Assembly: GCF_030462475.1 (NCBI RefSeq)
Contig: NZ_JASMRZ010000003.1
Coordinates: forward strand, 192,895-256,894
From: Variovorax sp. CAN15
Lineage (GTDB): Bacteria; Pseudomonadota; Gammaproteobacteria; Burkholderiales; Burkholderiaceae_C
DNA length: 64,000 nt
Direction of reading: 5' to 3'
Shown here: positions 43,751 through 53,706 of the stretch, piece by piece
How positions within the stretch are numbered: the first letter of the stretch is position 1
Layout of the letters: every line of letters starts with the position of its first letter
The notes under the pieces: generated by a model
Told to the model about the DNA's origin: nothing
The model's input: only the letters and a program-made list of their open reading frames with translations
The model's database searches: none
Translations under genes and position numbers: made by a program

Positions 43751-46700
43751 ATGCTTCAAGTCGCCAACAGAAAACTCGCGTCGATCAGCGACGTGTTCTT
43801 CACCGGGCTGGGCCGCGCGCTCGGCTTCCTGCGGCCATTGGCCCGCGGGCTCATCGGTTCCTGGCGACCACCGGGCTGGCTGCGCATCCTTGGCGCCTTC
43901 CTTCTTCTGGGATTTCAATGGCTGCAGCAGCGGCTTGCATGGCTGGTGCTGCTTGCACTGCTGTTGCTGGCGGGCTGGGTTGCCCACCCCCATGTCATGA
44001 AGTGGTGGCACGGCCTCACGCCCGATCGCGTCGAGCCCGTGGTCGCCACCGCGAAGACCGACTCGCCGCAGCGCACGCAGATCGAACTCGACAAGGGCCC
44101 GAACCCCTTCGTCATCAATTTCTCGGCCTCGGTCGCGCCCATCGCGCGCGTCGGACAGGAGGCCACCGGCGTCAGCATCGAGCCCGCCATCGCCGGGCGC
44201 TGGACGTGGACCAAGCAGAACCGCCTCGAATTCCTGCCCACGCAGGACTGGCCCGTCGGCCAGCCCTACAAGGTGCAGATTGCCGACAGCGCCCTCGCGC
44301 CGCACATCGAGCTGGCGCAGCGCAAGTACGAGTTCAGCTCGCCGGAGTTCACCGCGCAGTTCATCGGCGCCGAGTTCTACCAGGACCCGGTCCAGGCCAA
44401 CGTGCGCCGCGCCCTCTTCCAGGTGCGCTTCTCGCACCCCGTCAACACGGCTGAGTTCGAGAAGCGGCTGGTGCTGACCTACGACCAGCCCTGCAGCAGC
44501 TCCTTCTTCAGCGTGGGCAAGTGCGCAAGCGAGAAGTTCACCGTCAGCTACGACAAGCTGCGCCTCATCGCCACGCTGCAGTCGGAGCCGCTGCCCATTC
44601 CCGAGAAGACGCGGCCCGCGATCCTGAGCCTCACCGCCGGCGCGGTCGCGCAGAAGGGCGGACCGGCACTGCGCAACGACCAGTCGCGCGCGGTCGACAT
44701 CCCCGGCCTCTACAGCCTGGCCATCGCGGGCATCGAGCCCACCATCGTCACCGGCGAGAACGGCGAGCCCGAGCACGTGCTGCAGGTCAATGCCTCCATG
44801 CCGGTGCATGAACGCGAGATGGCCCGCGTGGTGCAGGCCTGGCTGCTGCCCGCCACGGAAGAAGCCAAGGGCGACCCCGAGGAGAAGTTCGACTGGTCCG
44901 CCGATCCGGCGAAGATCACCGACGCGGTGCTGCGCCGCGCGAAGAAGCTCGACCTGCAGCCCATCGCCAGCGAGCGCGAGGTGACCGACATGGTCGGCTT
45001 CCGCATGCCGCAGGCCGAGGGCGGGCGCTACCTGCTGGTGCGCGTGGCCAAGGGCCTGAAGACGCCCGGCGGCTACCAGCTGGGCGCCGCGTTCCAGGAC
45101 GTTCGCCAGCTCAAGACCTTCGCGCCCGAGCTCACCATCATGAGCCAGGGCTCGCTGCTCGCGCTCTCGGGCGAGCGCAAGCTGCCGATCCTGGTGCGCG
45201 ACCTGCCCGGCATCCGCCTCGAGATCGGCCGCCTGCTGCCGCAGCAGCTGCAGCACCTGGTGACGCAGACCAGCGGCGACTTCGCGCATCCCCAGTTCTA
45301 CGGCGGCCTGCAATCGGACGACCTCGTCGACCGCTTCCAGAAGGAGATTCCGCTGAGCATCCCCGCCGGCAAGGCGCACTACGAGACCGTCGACTTCGCC
45401 GAGTACCTGCGCAGCGACGCGACCGACCGCCGCGGCGTGTTCCTGCTCAAGGTGCAGGGCTACGACCCCAAGGCGAAGAAGAAGCCCGAAGGCGAGGCCC
45501 AACCCGAGGAGGTACAGCAGCAGGAAGAGCAGTCTTCCGAAGAGGAAGGCAGCGACGGCAACGGCGAGGGCGGCAGCCCCGATCAGCAGATCGACCAGCG
45601 CCTGGTGCTCGTCACCGACCTGGGCATCGTCGCAAAGAAGTCGCTCGACGGCACGCGCGACGTGTTCGTGCAGAGCATCGCCAGCGGCCAGCCGGTGGCG
45701 GGTGCCATGGTCGAGGTGTGGGGACGCAACGGCATGATCGTCGCGTCGCAAGCCACCGACGCCACGGGCGCGGCCAAGCTGCCCAACCTCGCCGGCTACC
45801 AGCGCGAGAAGGCGCCGGTGGTGCTGGTCGTGCGCAAGGACGGCGACCTGAGCTTCCTGCCCTTCAACCGCAGCGACCGCACGCTGGACATCTCGCGCTT
45901 CGACGTCGGCGGCCTGCGCGCGGCGGGCGTGCCGAACCAGATGACGGCTTATGTCTTCAGCGACCGCGGCATCTACCGCCCCGGCGACACCATGCACATC
46001 GCGATGATGGTGAAAGCCGGCAACTGGGCCACCTCGCTGCGCGACCTGCCGCTGGAGGCCGAGATCATCGACGCGCGCGGCCTCAGCGTGCGCCGCGAGA
46101 AGCTCAGGCTCGGCCCCGGCGGCGCGGCGGAGATCGCCCACACCACGCAGGACACCTCGCCCACCGGCAACTACGCCGTCAACCTCTACCTGCCGCGACA
46201 GTCGTCGCCCGGTGCGCCGGAGGTAGAGAGCCTGCTGATCGGCAGCACCACGGTGAAGGTGCAGGAGTTCCTGCCCGACCGCACCAAGGTCACGGCCAAG
46301 CTCAGCAGCGAAATCGCCGAAGGCTGGGTGAGCCCCAAGGACCTGAAGGCGCAGATCGACGTGCAGAACCTCTTCGGCACGCCCGCGCCCGACCGCAAGG
46401 TGGAAGGCACGCTCACGCTGAGCCCCGGCTTCCCGGTGTTCCGCGCCTTCACCGACTACGCCTTCTTCGACCCGCAGCGCGCCACCGAGAAGCAGGTGGA
46501 CGACCTGGGCAGCGTGCAGACCAGCGCCGACGGCAAGGCCGAGTTCGACCTGCGCCTCTCGCGCTTCGACGCCGCCACCTACCAGGTGCACGTGCTGGCC
46601 AAGGCCTTCGAGCCCGAGGGCGGGCGCAGCGTGTCCGCCGAGGCGCAGACGCTGGTGAGCGACATGCCCTACCTCGTCGGCGTGAAGGTCGACGGCGACA

Positions 46701-49700
46701 CCAGCTACGTGAGCAAGGGCGCCGCGCGCAACGCCACGGTGATCGCCATCGACCCGCGCGCGAAGAAGACGGCCGTGGCCGACCTGAAGATCGAGCGCGT
46801 CGAGCGCAAGGTGCTGTCGGTGCTCATCAAGCAGGACAACGGCCTGTACCGCTACGAGTCGCGCCGCAAGGAGATCGTGCTCGACGAGAAGCCCTTCGCC
46901 ATCGCCGCCGCGGGCAACAACGTGGTGCTCGATACCGCCGCGCCCGGCAACTTCGCCTACGTGGTGCGCAACGCGCAGGGGCTGGAGCTCAACCGCGTGG
47001 AATACAGCGTGGCCGGCAACGCCAATGTGTCGCGCTCGCTCGACCGCAATGCCGAGCTGCAGCTCACGCTGGACCGCAAGGACTACGAGCCGGGCCAGGA
47101 GATCTCGGTGAGCATCCGCGCGCCGTACGTGGGCGCGGGCCTCATCACCATCGAGCGCGACAAGGTCTACGCCCATGCGTGGTTCAAGACCGACAAGACC
47201 GCCTCGGTGCAGAAGATCACCGTGCCGAAGGACTTCGAGGGCACCGGCTACATCAACGTGCACTTCGTGCGCGACCCGGCCTCCGACGAGGTCTACATGA
47301 GCCCGCTGTCTTACGGCGTGGTGCCCTTCGCCACCGCGCTGACCAAGCGCACCGCCAACCTGCAGCTCACCAGCAGCGAGCTGGTGAAGCCGGGGCAGAC
47401 GGTGAAGATGAAGCTCACCAGCGACAAGCCCACGCGCGCCGTGGTGTTCGCGGTGGACGAAGGCATCCTGCAGGTGGCGCGCTACAAGACGCCCGACCCG
47501 CTGAAGCACTTCTTCCAGAAGCGCGCACTTGAAGTCGGCACGCTGCAGACGCTCGACCTGATCCTGCCGGAGTTCAAGAAGCTCATGCAGGGCGCCGCAC
47601 CCGGCGGCGACGGCGAAGGCGAACTCGGCAAGCACCTGAACCCGTTCAAGCGCAAGCGCGACAAGCCGGTGGCCTACTGGTCGGGCCTGGTCGACGTGAA
47701 CGGCAGCCGCGAGTTCAGCTACACCGTGCCCGAGAGCTTCAACGGCAGCCTGCGCGTGATGGCCGTGGCCGTGAACGACGAGACCACCGCCGCCAAGAGC
47801 ACCCGCACCGTGGTGCGCGGCGACATGGTGATATTGCCGAACGCGCCGCTGGCGATGGCGCCCGGCGACACCGTTGAGGTGGGCGTGGGCCTCGCCAACA
47901 ACATCGTCGGCTCGGGCAAGGAGGCGCCCATCGCGCTCACGCTCACCGCCTCGGGCGGACTCGAAGTGGTGGGTGATGCCACGCAGACGCTCAAGGTCAA
48001 CGAGCGCGGCGAAGCCAGCACGAAGTTCAACGTGCGCGCTAAGCCGGGCGAGCAGGCGGTGCTGGGCTCCTCGGCGCTGGTGTTCACCTCCACGCACAAG
48101 AACTTCAGCGCGCGCCTGTCGACCGAGGTGAGCGTGCGGCCCGCATCGCCCTTCGTCACGCTGGTGCAGGCCGGCAGCTTCCAGCGCGCGGGAGAAATCT
48201 CGAGCCAGGCCGACCTGTACCCGAACTTCCGCCAGAGCGACGTGGCCGTGTCGGCCGCGCCCTGGGCCTTCGCGACCGGCCTGATGCAGTACCTGGAGGC
48301 CTATCCGCACGGCTGCACAGAGCAGATCACCAGCCAGACCTTCCCGGCGGTGCTGCTGTCGGGCCGACCCGAGCTGGTGAAGGAAATGTCGCGCGGCCGC
48401 ACGGCCGAGCAGGGCCCGCTGCCCGAGGCGCGCAAGACCTTCGAGCGCTACCTGGTGCAGCTGCGCGCGCGGCAGACGGCCGACGGCGGCTTCTCGCTGT
48501 GGCCCGGCGCCGGCACCGACGCCTTCGCGACGCTGTATGCGGTGCAGCTGCTGGTCGAGGCCAAGGACCACAAGCTGCCCGTGCCGCAGGACCTGCTGCA
48601 GAAGGCCAACACCTACCTGCAGGGCTGGCTGGGCAGCGGCGACAGCACGCTCGACGGCTGGCGCCAGCGCACGCAGGCGGCCTACCTGCTGACGCGCCAG
48701 GGCATCGTCGCGCCGGCCGCGCTCGCCAACCTGCGCGAAGCCCGCCGCAATCAGCTGTCGCGGCAGACTGTGGGCTGGGGCGACGACCTCGGCGCCGTGT
48801 ACCTCGCCGCAAGCTACCAGCTCGTGAAGCAGGAGCAGGTGGCCAACGAGCTGCTCGACCCGGTGTGGTCCGACCTGCTCGCGCGCACCGAGAAGAAGCA
48901 GCGCCGCAACGTCTGGGGCGCCTACTACGACCCGCTGGTGCACGACAGCATGACGCTGCACCTGGTGGGCCGCCACTTCCCCTCGCGCCTGAAGACGCTG
49001 AAGCCCGCGGTGTGGGAAGGCATGGCGGCGATGGTGCGCGACGGCTGGTACAACAGCCTGTCGTCGGCCTCGATGCTGCTGGCGGTCGACTCCTACTTCG
49101 AGGCCGTGGGGCAGAACGTGGAAGGCAAGCTCTCGGCGAGCACCGTCAATGCCCAGGGCCAGGCGGCGGCGCTCGCGCTGGGCGCGGTGAACCCGATCAC
49201 GCGCGCTTCGGTGCCGGCCGGTACCGCGAAGCTGAAACTGTCGAACGACAGCGACTTCAACCTCTACTACAGCTGGGCCGAACAGGGCTTCGAGCGCAAC
49301 GTGCCAAGCACGCCGGTGAACAAGGGCCTGGAGATCTTCCACGAGGTGCTCGACGCCAAGGGCAACCCGGTCACCAAGGTCAAGCTCGGTGAAGAGGTCA
49401 CCGTGCGGGTGCGCGTGCGCAGCCTGGAGCGCGCGCAGATCAACGATGTGGCGCTGGTCGACGTGCTGCCCGGCGGCCTGGAGCCCGTGCTGCAGGCCGT
49501 GGGCGACGACGACGATGCAGCCAACGCCGACGCGCCCATCTGGAAGAAGCGTCTGGGCGGCGGCGGTTCGTGGAAGGTGCAGTACGCCGACATCCGCGAA
49601 GACCGTGTCGTGTTCTACGGCGGCGTCGGCAAGGACCTGCTCGAAGTGACCTACAAGGCCCGCGCCACCAACGTGGGCGACTACGTGGTGCCGGCGGCCT

Positions 49701-49774
49701 ACGGCGAGGCGATGTACGACCGGCGCGTGTTCTCGCGCTCGGCGGGTGCGCGCTTCCAGGTGGTGGCAAATTGA
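43751..49774 (+). CDS. Bacterial alpha-2-macroglobulin, thioester-containing (YfhM/ECAM-type)
   Basis: A 2007-residue periplasmic protease trap. The N-terminus is a membrane anchor with two hydrophobic stretches (~46-80) and no lipobox, unlike the E. coli lipoprotein ECAM. MG-type beta-sandwich domains fill most of the length. A Glu/Ser/Gly-rich low-complexity segment lies at ~576-612. AYVFSDRGIYRPGDTMHIAMM is the conserved MG3-like block, and FAVDEGILQVARYKTPDPLKHFF precedes the bait/ANA region. The thioester motif CTEQ is intact (Cys1522) in YPHGCTEQITSQ, followed by the alpha/alpha TED toroid, and the C-terminus carries the receptor-like domain. Attacking proteases cut the bait and become covalently trapped. 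GGGGAG precedes the ATG. pbpC follows, its standard partner. Confidence 0.94.
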   Translation: MLQVANRKLASISDVFFTGLGRALGFLRPLARGLIGSWRPPGWLRILGAFLLLGFQWLQQRLAWLVLLALLLLAGWVAHPHVMKWWHGLTPDRVEPVVATAKTDSPQRTQIELDKGPNPFVINFSASVAPIARVGQEATGVSIEPAIAGRWTWTKQNRLEFLPTQDWPVGQPYKVQIADSALAPHIELAQRKYEFSSPEFTAQFIGAEFYQDPVQANVRRALFQVRFSHPVNTAEFEKRLVLTYDQPCSSSFFSVGKCASEKFTVSYDKLRLIATLQSEPLPIPEKTRPAILSLTAGAVAQKGGPALRNDQSRAVDIPGLYSLAIAGIEPTIVTGENGEPEHVLQVNASMPVHEREMARVVQAWLLPATEEAKGDPEEKFDWSADPAKITDAVLRRAKKLDLQPIASEREVTDMVGFRMPQAEGGRYLLVRVAKGLKTPGGYQLGAAFQDVRQLKTFAPELTIMSQGSLLALSGERKLPILVRDLPGIRLEIGRLLPQQLQHLVTQTSGDFAHPQFYGGLQSDDLVDRFQKEIPLSIPAGKAHYETVDFAEYLRSDATDRRGVFLLKVQGYDPKAKKKPEGEAQPEEVQQQEEQSSEEEGSDGNGEGGSPDQQIDQRLVLVTDLGIVAKKSLDGTRDVFVQSIASGQPVAGAMVEVWGRNGMIVASQATDATGAAKLPNLAGYQREKAPVVLVVRKDGDLSFLPFNRSDRTLDISRFDVGGLRAAGVPNQMTAYVFSDRGIYRPGDTMHIAMMVKAGNWATSLRDLPLEAEIIDARGLSVRREKLRLGPGGAAEIAHTTQDTSPTGNYAVNLYLPRQSSPGAPEVESLLIGSTTVKVQEFLPDRTKVTAKLSSEIAEGWVSPKDLKAQIDVQNLFGTPAPDRKVEGTLTLSPGFPVFRAFTDYAFFDPQRATEKQVDDLGSVQTSADGKAEFDLRLSRFDAATYQVHVLAKAFEPEGGRSVSAEAQTLVSDMPYLVGVKVDGDTSYVSKGAARNATVIAIDPRAKKTAVADLKIERVERKVLSVLIKQDNGLYRYESRRKEIVLDEKPFAIAAAGNNVVLDTAAPGNFAYVVRNAQGLELNRVEYSVAGNANVSRSLDRNAELQLTLDRKDYEPGQEISVSIRAPYVGAGLITIERDKVYAHAWFKTDKTASVQKITVPKDFEGTGYINVHFVRDPASDEVYMSPLSYGVVPFATALTKRTANLQLTSSELVKPGQTVKMKLTSDKPTRAVVFAVDEGILQVARYKTPDPLKHFFQKRALEVGTLQTLDLILPEFKKLMQGAAPGGDGEGELGKHLNPFKRKRDKPVAYWSGLVDVNGSREFSYTVPESFNGSLRVMAVAVNDETTAAKSTRTVVRGDMVILPNAPLAMAPGDTVEVGVGLANNIVGSGKEAPIALTLTASGGLEVVGDATQTLKVNERGEASTKFNVRAKPGEQAVLGSSALVFTSTHKNFSARLSTEVSVRPASPFVTLVQAGSFQRAGEISSQADLYPNFRQSDVAVSAAPWAFATGLMQYLEAYPHGCTEQITSQTFPAVLLSGRPELVKEMSRGRTAEQGPLPEARKTFERYLVQLRARQTADGGFSLWPGAGTDAFATLYAVQLLVEAKDHKLPVPQDLLQKANTYLQGWLGSGDSTLDGWRQRTQAAYLLTRQGIVAPAALANLREARRNQLSRQTVGWGDDLGAVYLAASYQLVKQEQVANELLDPVWSDLLARTEKKQRRNVWGAYYDPLVHDSMTLHLVGRHFPSRLKTLKPAVWEGMAAMVRDGWYNSLSSASMLLAVDSYFEAVGQNVEGKLSASTVNAQGQAAALALGAVNPITRASVPAGTAKLKLSNDSDFNLYYSWAEQGFERNVPSTPVNKGLEIFHEVLDAKGNPVTKVKLGEEVTVRVRVRSLERAQINDVALVDVLPGGLEPVLQAVGDDDDAANADAPIWKKRLGGGGSWKVQYADIREDRVVFYGGVGKDLLEVTYKARATNVGDYVVPAAYGEAMYDRRVFSRSAGARFQVVAN

Positions 49775-49797
49775 TCGTGACGCGCTCTTGCCTTGTT

Positions 49798-49912
49798 CCC
49801 TCTCCCGCTTGCGGGAGAGGGTTAGGGTGAGGGGGCGGCGCTTCCTATGACCTCCGCGCCCGATCCATCGCCGACGCCCTCACCCCAGCCCTCTCCCGCA
49901 AGCGGGAGAGGG
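49798..49912. repeat. Inverted pair of family-C repeats spanning the pbpC start
   Basis: Copy 1 (49798-49836) and copy 2 (49876-49912) are near-perfect inverted repeats. Each holds an internal 11-bp hairpin (CCCTCTCCCGC / GCGGGAGAGGG) plus a TTAGGGTGAGGG-type tail. Together they could form a ~35-bp stem whose loop contains the pbpC ATG (49847). Copy 1 also serves as a possible terminator of the macroglobulin gene and supplies the GAGGGGG ribosome-binding site. Copy 2 is translated as residues ~11-22 of PbpC. The element type is a widespread proteobacterial intergenic palindrome. Confidence 0.85.
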
Positions 49913-52222
49913 AGGAAGGCCGTCATCGCCCTTGCGGTCTTCGTCGTGCTGCTTGTCCTTCTTCGCCTGTGGCCCCACGCCCCGCTGAGCGAAACCGTCG
50001 GCAGCTCGCGCGCCGTCTATGCGCAGGGCGGCGAACTGATGCGCCTCACGCTCGCCGCCGACGAGCAATACCGGCTCTGGGTGCCGCTGGAGCGCATCTC
50101 GCCCACGCTGATCGATGCGGTGCTGCTGTACGAAGACCGGCGCTTCTACGCACACCCCGGCGTCAACCCCGCCGCGCTGGTGCGCAGCGCATGGCGCATC
50201 GCCAGCGGGGAGCGCAGGCAGGGCGGCTCCACGCTCACCATGCAGCTCGCGCGGCGCGTGTACGGTATCGACAGCCGCACGCCCGGCGGCAAGGTCGCGC
50301 AGATCTTCGCGGCGCTGTGGCTGGAGGCACGCTTCAGCAAGCACGACATCCTGGAGGCGTACCTCAACACCGCGCCCTACGGCGGCAACATCGAGGGCGT
50401 GCAGGCCGCGAGCCTCATCTACTTCCGCAAGGACGCCGCCAGGCTCAGCCTGCCCGAGGCGCTGACGCTCGCGGTGATTCCGCAGAACCCCGTCAAGCGC
50501 ATCGCCGAGCGCGGGCGCAATGCGGAGCTGCAGGCCGCGCGCGAGCGCCTCGCGGCGCTGTGGGCCGAACGCGATCCGACGGCGAAGCAGCATGCGCCCG
50601 ACGCGCAGCTCGCACTGTCGGCCCAGTCGCGCGGCAGCCTGCCCTTTCTCGCGCCGCACGCCACCGACATGCTGCTCGCGCAGGAGCGCGGCGTGCAGGA
50701 GGTGCACACCACCATCGACCTGCGCATGCAGGCCACGCTCGAGCGCGTGATGGCGCAGTACCTGCGCGCGCATGCCGACGTCGGCATGAACAACGCGAGC
50801 GCGCTGCTGCTCGACGCATCGACGATGCAGGTGCGCGCGATGATCGGCTCCGCCGACTTCCGCAACGACGCCATCTCAGGCCAGGTCAACGGCGTGCTGG
50901 CCAAGCGCTCGCCGGGCTCCACGCTCAAGCCCTTCATCTACGCGCTGGCGCTCGACCAGGGGCTGCTGCACCAGAAGACGATGCTGAAGGACGCGCCCAC
51001 CTCCTTCGGCCCCTACACGCCCGAGAACTTCGACCACCGCTTCGCCGGCCCGCTGCCGGCGCAGGAGGCGCTGATCCGCAGCCGCAACGTGCCCGCGGTG
51101 GCCGTGGCGGCGAAGCTCTCGAAGCCGGGCCTCTACGACTTCATGCGGCTGGCGGGCGTGCAGAAGCTGCAGAGCGAGCAGCACTACGGCCTTGCGCTGG
51201 TGCTGGGCGGCGGCGAGGTCACGCCCGAGGAACTGGCCGGCATGTACGCGACGCTGGCCAACGGCGGCATCTCGCAGCCCATCCGCTACACGCGACCCGA
51301 TCCCGACGAGAAGCCCGTGCAGCCGCTGCGCCTGCTGAGCGAGGAGGCCTCGTTCATCACGCTCGACATGCTGCGCCACACGCCGCGCCCAGACACCACG
51401 CTGCCCGCGCGCCCGGCCATCGCGTGGAAGACGGGCACCTCCTGGGGCTTTCGCGATGCATGGACCGCGGGCGTGTTCGGCCGCCACGTGCTGGTGGTGT
51501 GGGTGGGCAACTTCGACGGCAGCAGCAACCCCGCGCTGGTGGGCGTGGATGCCGCGGCGCCGCTCTTCCTGCGCATGGTCGATGCGCTGCGCGCCGAGCG
51601 GCTGGACCCGGGCGAGATGGCATCGCGCCGGCCGCCCGACCTGCGCCAGGTGGAGGTATGCGCGGCGACGGGCGGCCTGCCCGACGCGCTTTGCCCGGTG
51701 CGCACCATGACATGGTTCATTGCGGGCAAGTCGCCCATCCAGGTCAGCAACCTGCATCGCGCGGTTTGGGTCGACGAGACCACGGGCAAGGTCGTCTGTG
51801 GCCCGCAGCCCAACGCTCGGCAGCAGGTGGTGGAGCAATGGGGCAGCGACATGCGGCGGCTGTTCCGGCAGGCCGGGCTTCCGCGCGCTAGCGCGCCCTC
51901 CGACGGTTGCGAGAAGGCGCAGGGCGGCGAAGGTGATGCGTCTTCGGACAGCGCGCCGCTCATCACCTCGCCGCTGCGCGGCGTGCGCCACACGCTGCGC
52001 GCGAAGAAGCCCGAGCCGCTGGTGCTGCGCGCCGAGGGAGCGGCCGGCACGCAGGCGATCTACTGGTTCGCGGACGACGCGCTCATCGGCCGCACGGCGC
52101 CGGGCGAAGGCATCACATGGATGCCCGATCTCGCGTCGTCGGGGCGGCGCTACCTGCTGCGCGCCGTCGATGACCAGGGGCGGGCCGAGTCGCGCGAGGT
52201 GACGGTCGACATCGCGCCCTGA
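49847..52222 (+). CDS. pbpC: Penicillin-binding protein 1C (bifunctional glycosyltransferase/transpeptidase)
   Basis: 791 residues. A repeat-encoded Pro/Ser/Gly-rich N-terminus is followed by one TM (~26-42). The GT51 domain (~65-235) has catalytic Glu96 in YEDRRFYAHPG and GGSTLTMQLAR. The transpeptidase domain (~280-580) has S358-T-L-K361, the SRN motif (LIRSRNVPA) and KTGTSWGFRDAW. A C-terminal biPBP_C beta domain lies at ~690-790. PBP1C is thought to repair the wall where attackers breach it, alongside the alpha-2-macroglobulin encoded just upstream. No other in-frame start occurs before the TM, so the repeat-derived peptide appears to be truly translated. Confidence 0.94.
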   Translation: MTSAPDPSPTPSPQPSPASGRGRKAVIALAVFVVLLVLLRLWPHAPLSETVGSSRAVYAQGGELMRLTLAADEQYRLWVPLERISPTLIDAVLLYEDRRFYAHPGVNPAALVRSAWRIASGERRQGGSTLTMQLARRVYGIDSRTPGGKVAQIFAALWLEARFSKHDILEAYLNTAPYGGNIEGVQAASLIYFRKDAARLSLPEALTLAVIPQNPVKRIAERGRNAELQAARERLAALWAERDPTAKQHAPDAQLALSAQSRGSLPFLAPHATDMLLAQERGVQEVHTTIDLRMQATLERVMAQYLRAHADVGMNNASALLLDASTMQVRAMIGSADFRNDAISGQVNGVLAKRSPGSTLKPFIYALALDQGLLHQKTMLKDAPTSFGPYTPENFDHRFAGPLPAQEALIRSRNVPAVAVAAKLSKPGLYDFMRLAGVQKLQSEQHYGLALVLGGGEVTPEELAGMYATLANGGISQPIRYTRPDPDEKPVQPLRLLSEEASFITLDMLRHTPRPDTTLPARPAIAWKTGTSWGFRDAWTAGVFGRHVLVVWVGNFDGSSNPALVGVDAAAPLFLRMVDALRAERLDPGEMASRRPPDLRQVEVCAATGGLPDALCPVRTMTWFIAGKSPIQVSNLHRAVWVDETTGKVVCGPQPNARQQVVEQWGSDMRRLFRQAGLPRASAPSDGCEKAQGGEGDASSDSAPLITSPLRGVRHTLRAKKPEPLVLRAEGAAGTQAIYWFADDALIGRTAPGEGITWMPDLASSGRRYLLRAVDDQGRAESREVTVDIAP

Positions 52223-52301
52223 AATCCCGCGGGGCATGTCATGGCCGCGTCACTCCTTGCCGGCATGGTCACGCGTTTTCGACTTGGAGTCCTCCCTGCT
52301 C

Positions 52302-53654
52302 ATGACGCGTCTTGCCACCTTGTCTCTCGTCTCCTTCGCTGCCGCCTTCGCTTGCTCCGCAGCCCAGGCACAGACGGCCTTCCCCGCCACGCTCGCCGGC
52401 CACGCCGTGCTGCCAGCGCAGAGCTTCGTCGCGGCGCCCAAGGACGCACCGGCCGACCTGCAGGTCAGCGGCAAGTTCACCAGCGGCAAGCGCGTCGAGG
52501 CCGTGGGCTCGGTCGAAGGGCTCTCGGGCGGCCGTGGCACCGGCGTGTCGCTGCCCTTCAAGGGCCAGCCGCTGCAGGGCCATTCCGGCATCAAGAAGAT
52601 GGACGACGGCAGCTTCTGGATCCTCACCGACAACGGCGCCGGCGCCAAGGCCAACTCGCCCGACTTCATGCTCTACCTGAGCCACTACAAGGTGGACTTC
52701 AAGAGCGGCAAATTCAACCGCATCGAAACCGTCTTCCTGCACGACCCCGACAAGAAGGTGCCCTTCCGCATCGTCCATGAAGGCACCAGGCAGCGCTACC
52801 TGACGGGCTCCGACTTCGACCCGGAGAGCTTCCAGTTCGCCGGCGGCGCACTGTGGATCGGCGAGGAGTTCGGCCCCTTCCTCATCAAGGCCGACCTCAA
52901 GGGCAAGGTGCTCGCCGTGTACGACACGCTGGTCGACGGCAAGGCCGTGCGCTCGCCCGACCATCCGGCCGTGACCACGCCGGGCGCCCCGGGCGGCGCG
53001 GTCGACTTCCAGATCAAGCGCTCCAAGGGCTTCGAGGGCATGGCTTCGTCGAAGGACGGCAGCAAGCTGTATGCGCTGCTCGAGGGCCCGGTGTGGAACG
53101 CCGAGGCCAAGGACTACGAGAAGGTCGAGGGCAAGGAAGCGCTGCGCGTCTTGGAATTTGACGTCAAGGCTGAACGCTGGACGGGCCGCCACTGGCAGTA
53201 CGTGCTCGAAGCCAACGGCAACGCCATCGGCGACTTCAACATGATCGACGGCAGCACGGGCCTCATCATCGAGCGCGACAACGGCGAAGGCACCAGCGAC
53301 AAGGCCTGCCCCGAAGGCCAGAAGCGCACCGACTGCTTCCACGATATCGCGAAGTTCAAGCGCGTCTACAAGGTCGAACTCAGCGACGCCAACGTGGGCG
53401 GCCCGGTGCGCAAGATCGGCTACATCGATCTGCTGAACATCGCCGACCCGAACAAGCTCGCACGCAAGCCCCTGAACGACGGCGTGCTGAAGTTCCCCTT
53501 CTTCACCATCGAGAACGTCGACGTGGTCGACGCCACGCACATCGTGGTCGGCAACGACAACAACCTGCCGTTCTCAAGCAGCCGCGAGCCGAACAAGGCG
53601 GACGACAACGAGCTGGTGCTGCTGGAGGCTGGGGCGCTGCTGCAGGCGAAATAA
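52302..53654 (+). CDS. Secreted esterase-like activity of phytase family protein
   Basis: The 450-residue precursor has a signal peptide (MTRLATLSLVSFAAAFACSAAQA, ~1-23). The phytase-like/esterase-like beta-propeller family (PF13449 type) is recognised from SVEGLSGGRG, DGSFWILTDNGAGAKANS, GGALWIGEEFGPFLIK, KGFEGMASSKDGSKLYALLEGP and FNMIDGSTGLIIERDN. It should be periplasmic or extracellular; the substrate (phosphoester or ester) is not certain. ATG 52302 is chosen for the signal peptide; TTGGAG lies 12 bp upstream. Monocistronic, ending before a GC hairpin. Confidence 0.88.
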   Translation: MTRLATLSLVSFAAAFACSAAQAQTAFPATLAGHAVLPAQSFVAAPKDAPADLQVSGKFTSGKRVEAVGSVEGLSGGRGTGVSLPFKGQPLQGHSGIKKMDDGSFWILTDNGAGAKANSPDFMLYLSHYKVDFKSGKFNRIETVFLHDPDKKVPFRIVHEGTRQRYLTGSDFDPESFQFAGGALWIGEEFGPFLIKADLKGKVLAVYDTLVDGKAVRSPDHPAVTTPGAPGGAVDFQIKRSKGFEGMASSKDGSKLYALLEGPVWNAEAKDYEKVEGKEALRVLEFDVKAERWTGRHWQYVLEANGNAIGDFNMIDGSTGLIIERDNGEGTSDKACPEGQKRTDCFHDIAKFKRVYKVELSDANVGGPVRKIGYIDLLNIADPNKLARKPLNDGVLKFPFFTIENVDVVDATHIVVGNDNNLPFSSSREPNKADDNELVLLEAGALLQAK

Positions 53655-53670
53655 GCGGCAGTTGCTGCGG

Positions 53671-53690
53671 CCGGGGCGGAAATGCCCCGG
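53671..53690 (+). terminator. GC hairpin after the phytase-like gene
   Basis: CCGGGGC-GGAAAT-GCCCCGG, 16 bp past the stop, without a following T-run. It is a possible Rho-assisted or weak terminator. Confidence 0.4.
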
Positions 53691-53706
53691 ATCGCGAATG
53701 GGGTGG

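Noticed and set aside
43679-49342. Very long open frame antisense to the alpha-2-macroglobulin gene
   Set aside because: High-GC third-position effect: stops are rare on the opposite strand of a GC-rich gene. The product is His/Arg/Ala-rich with no domain, and the sense strand encodes a complete recognised protein.
53671-53690. rRNA/tRNA-like or riboswitch element before the Fur box
   Set aside because: Only a simple GC hairpin is present; no conserved RNA motif was seen.
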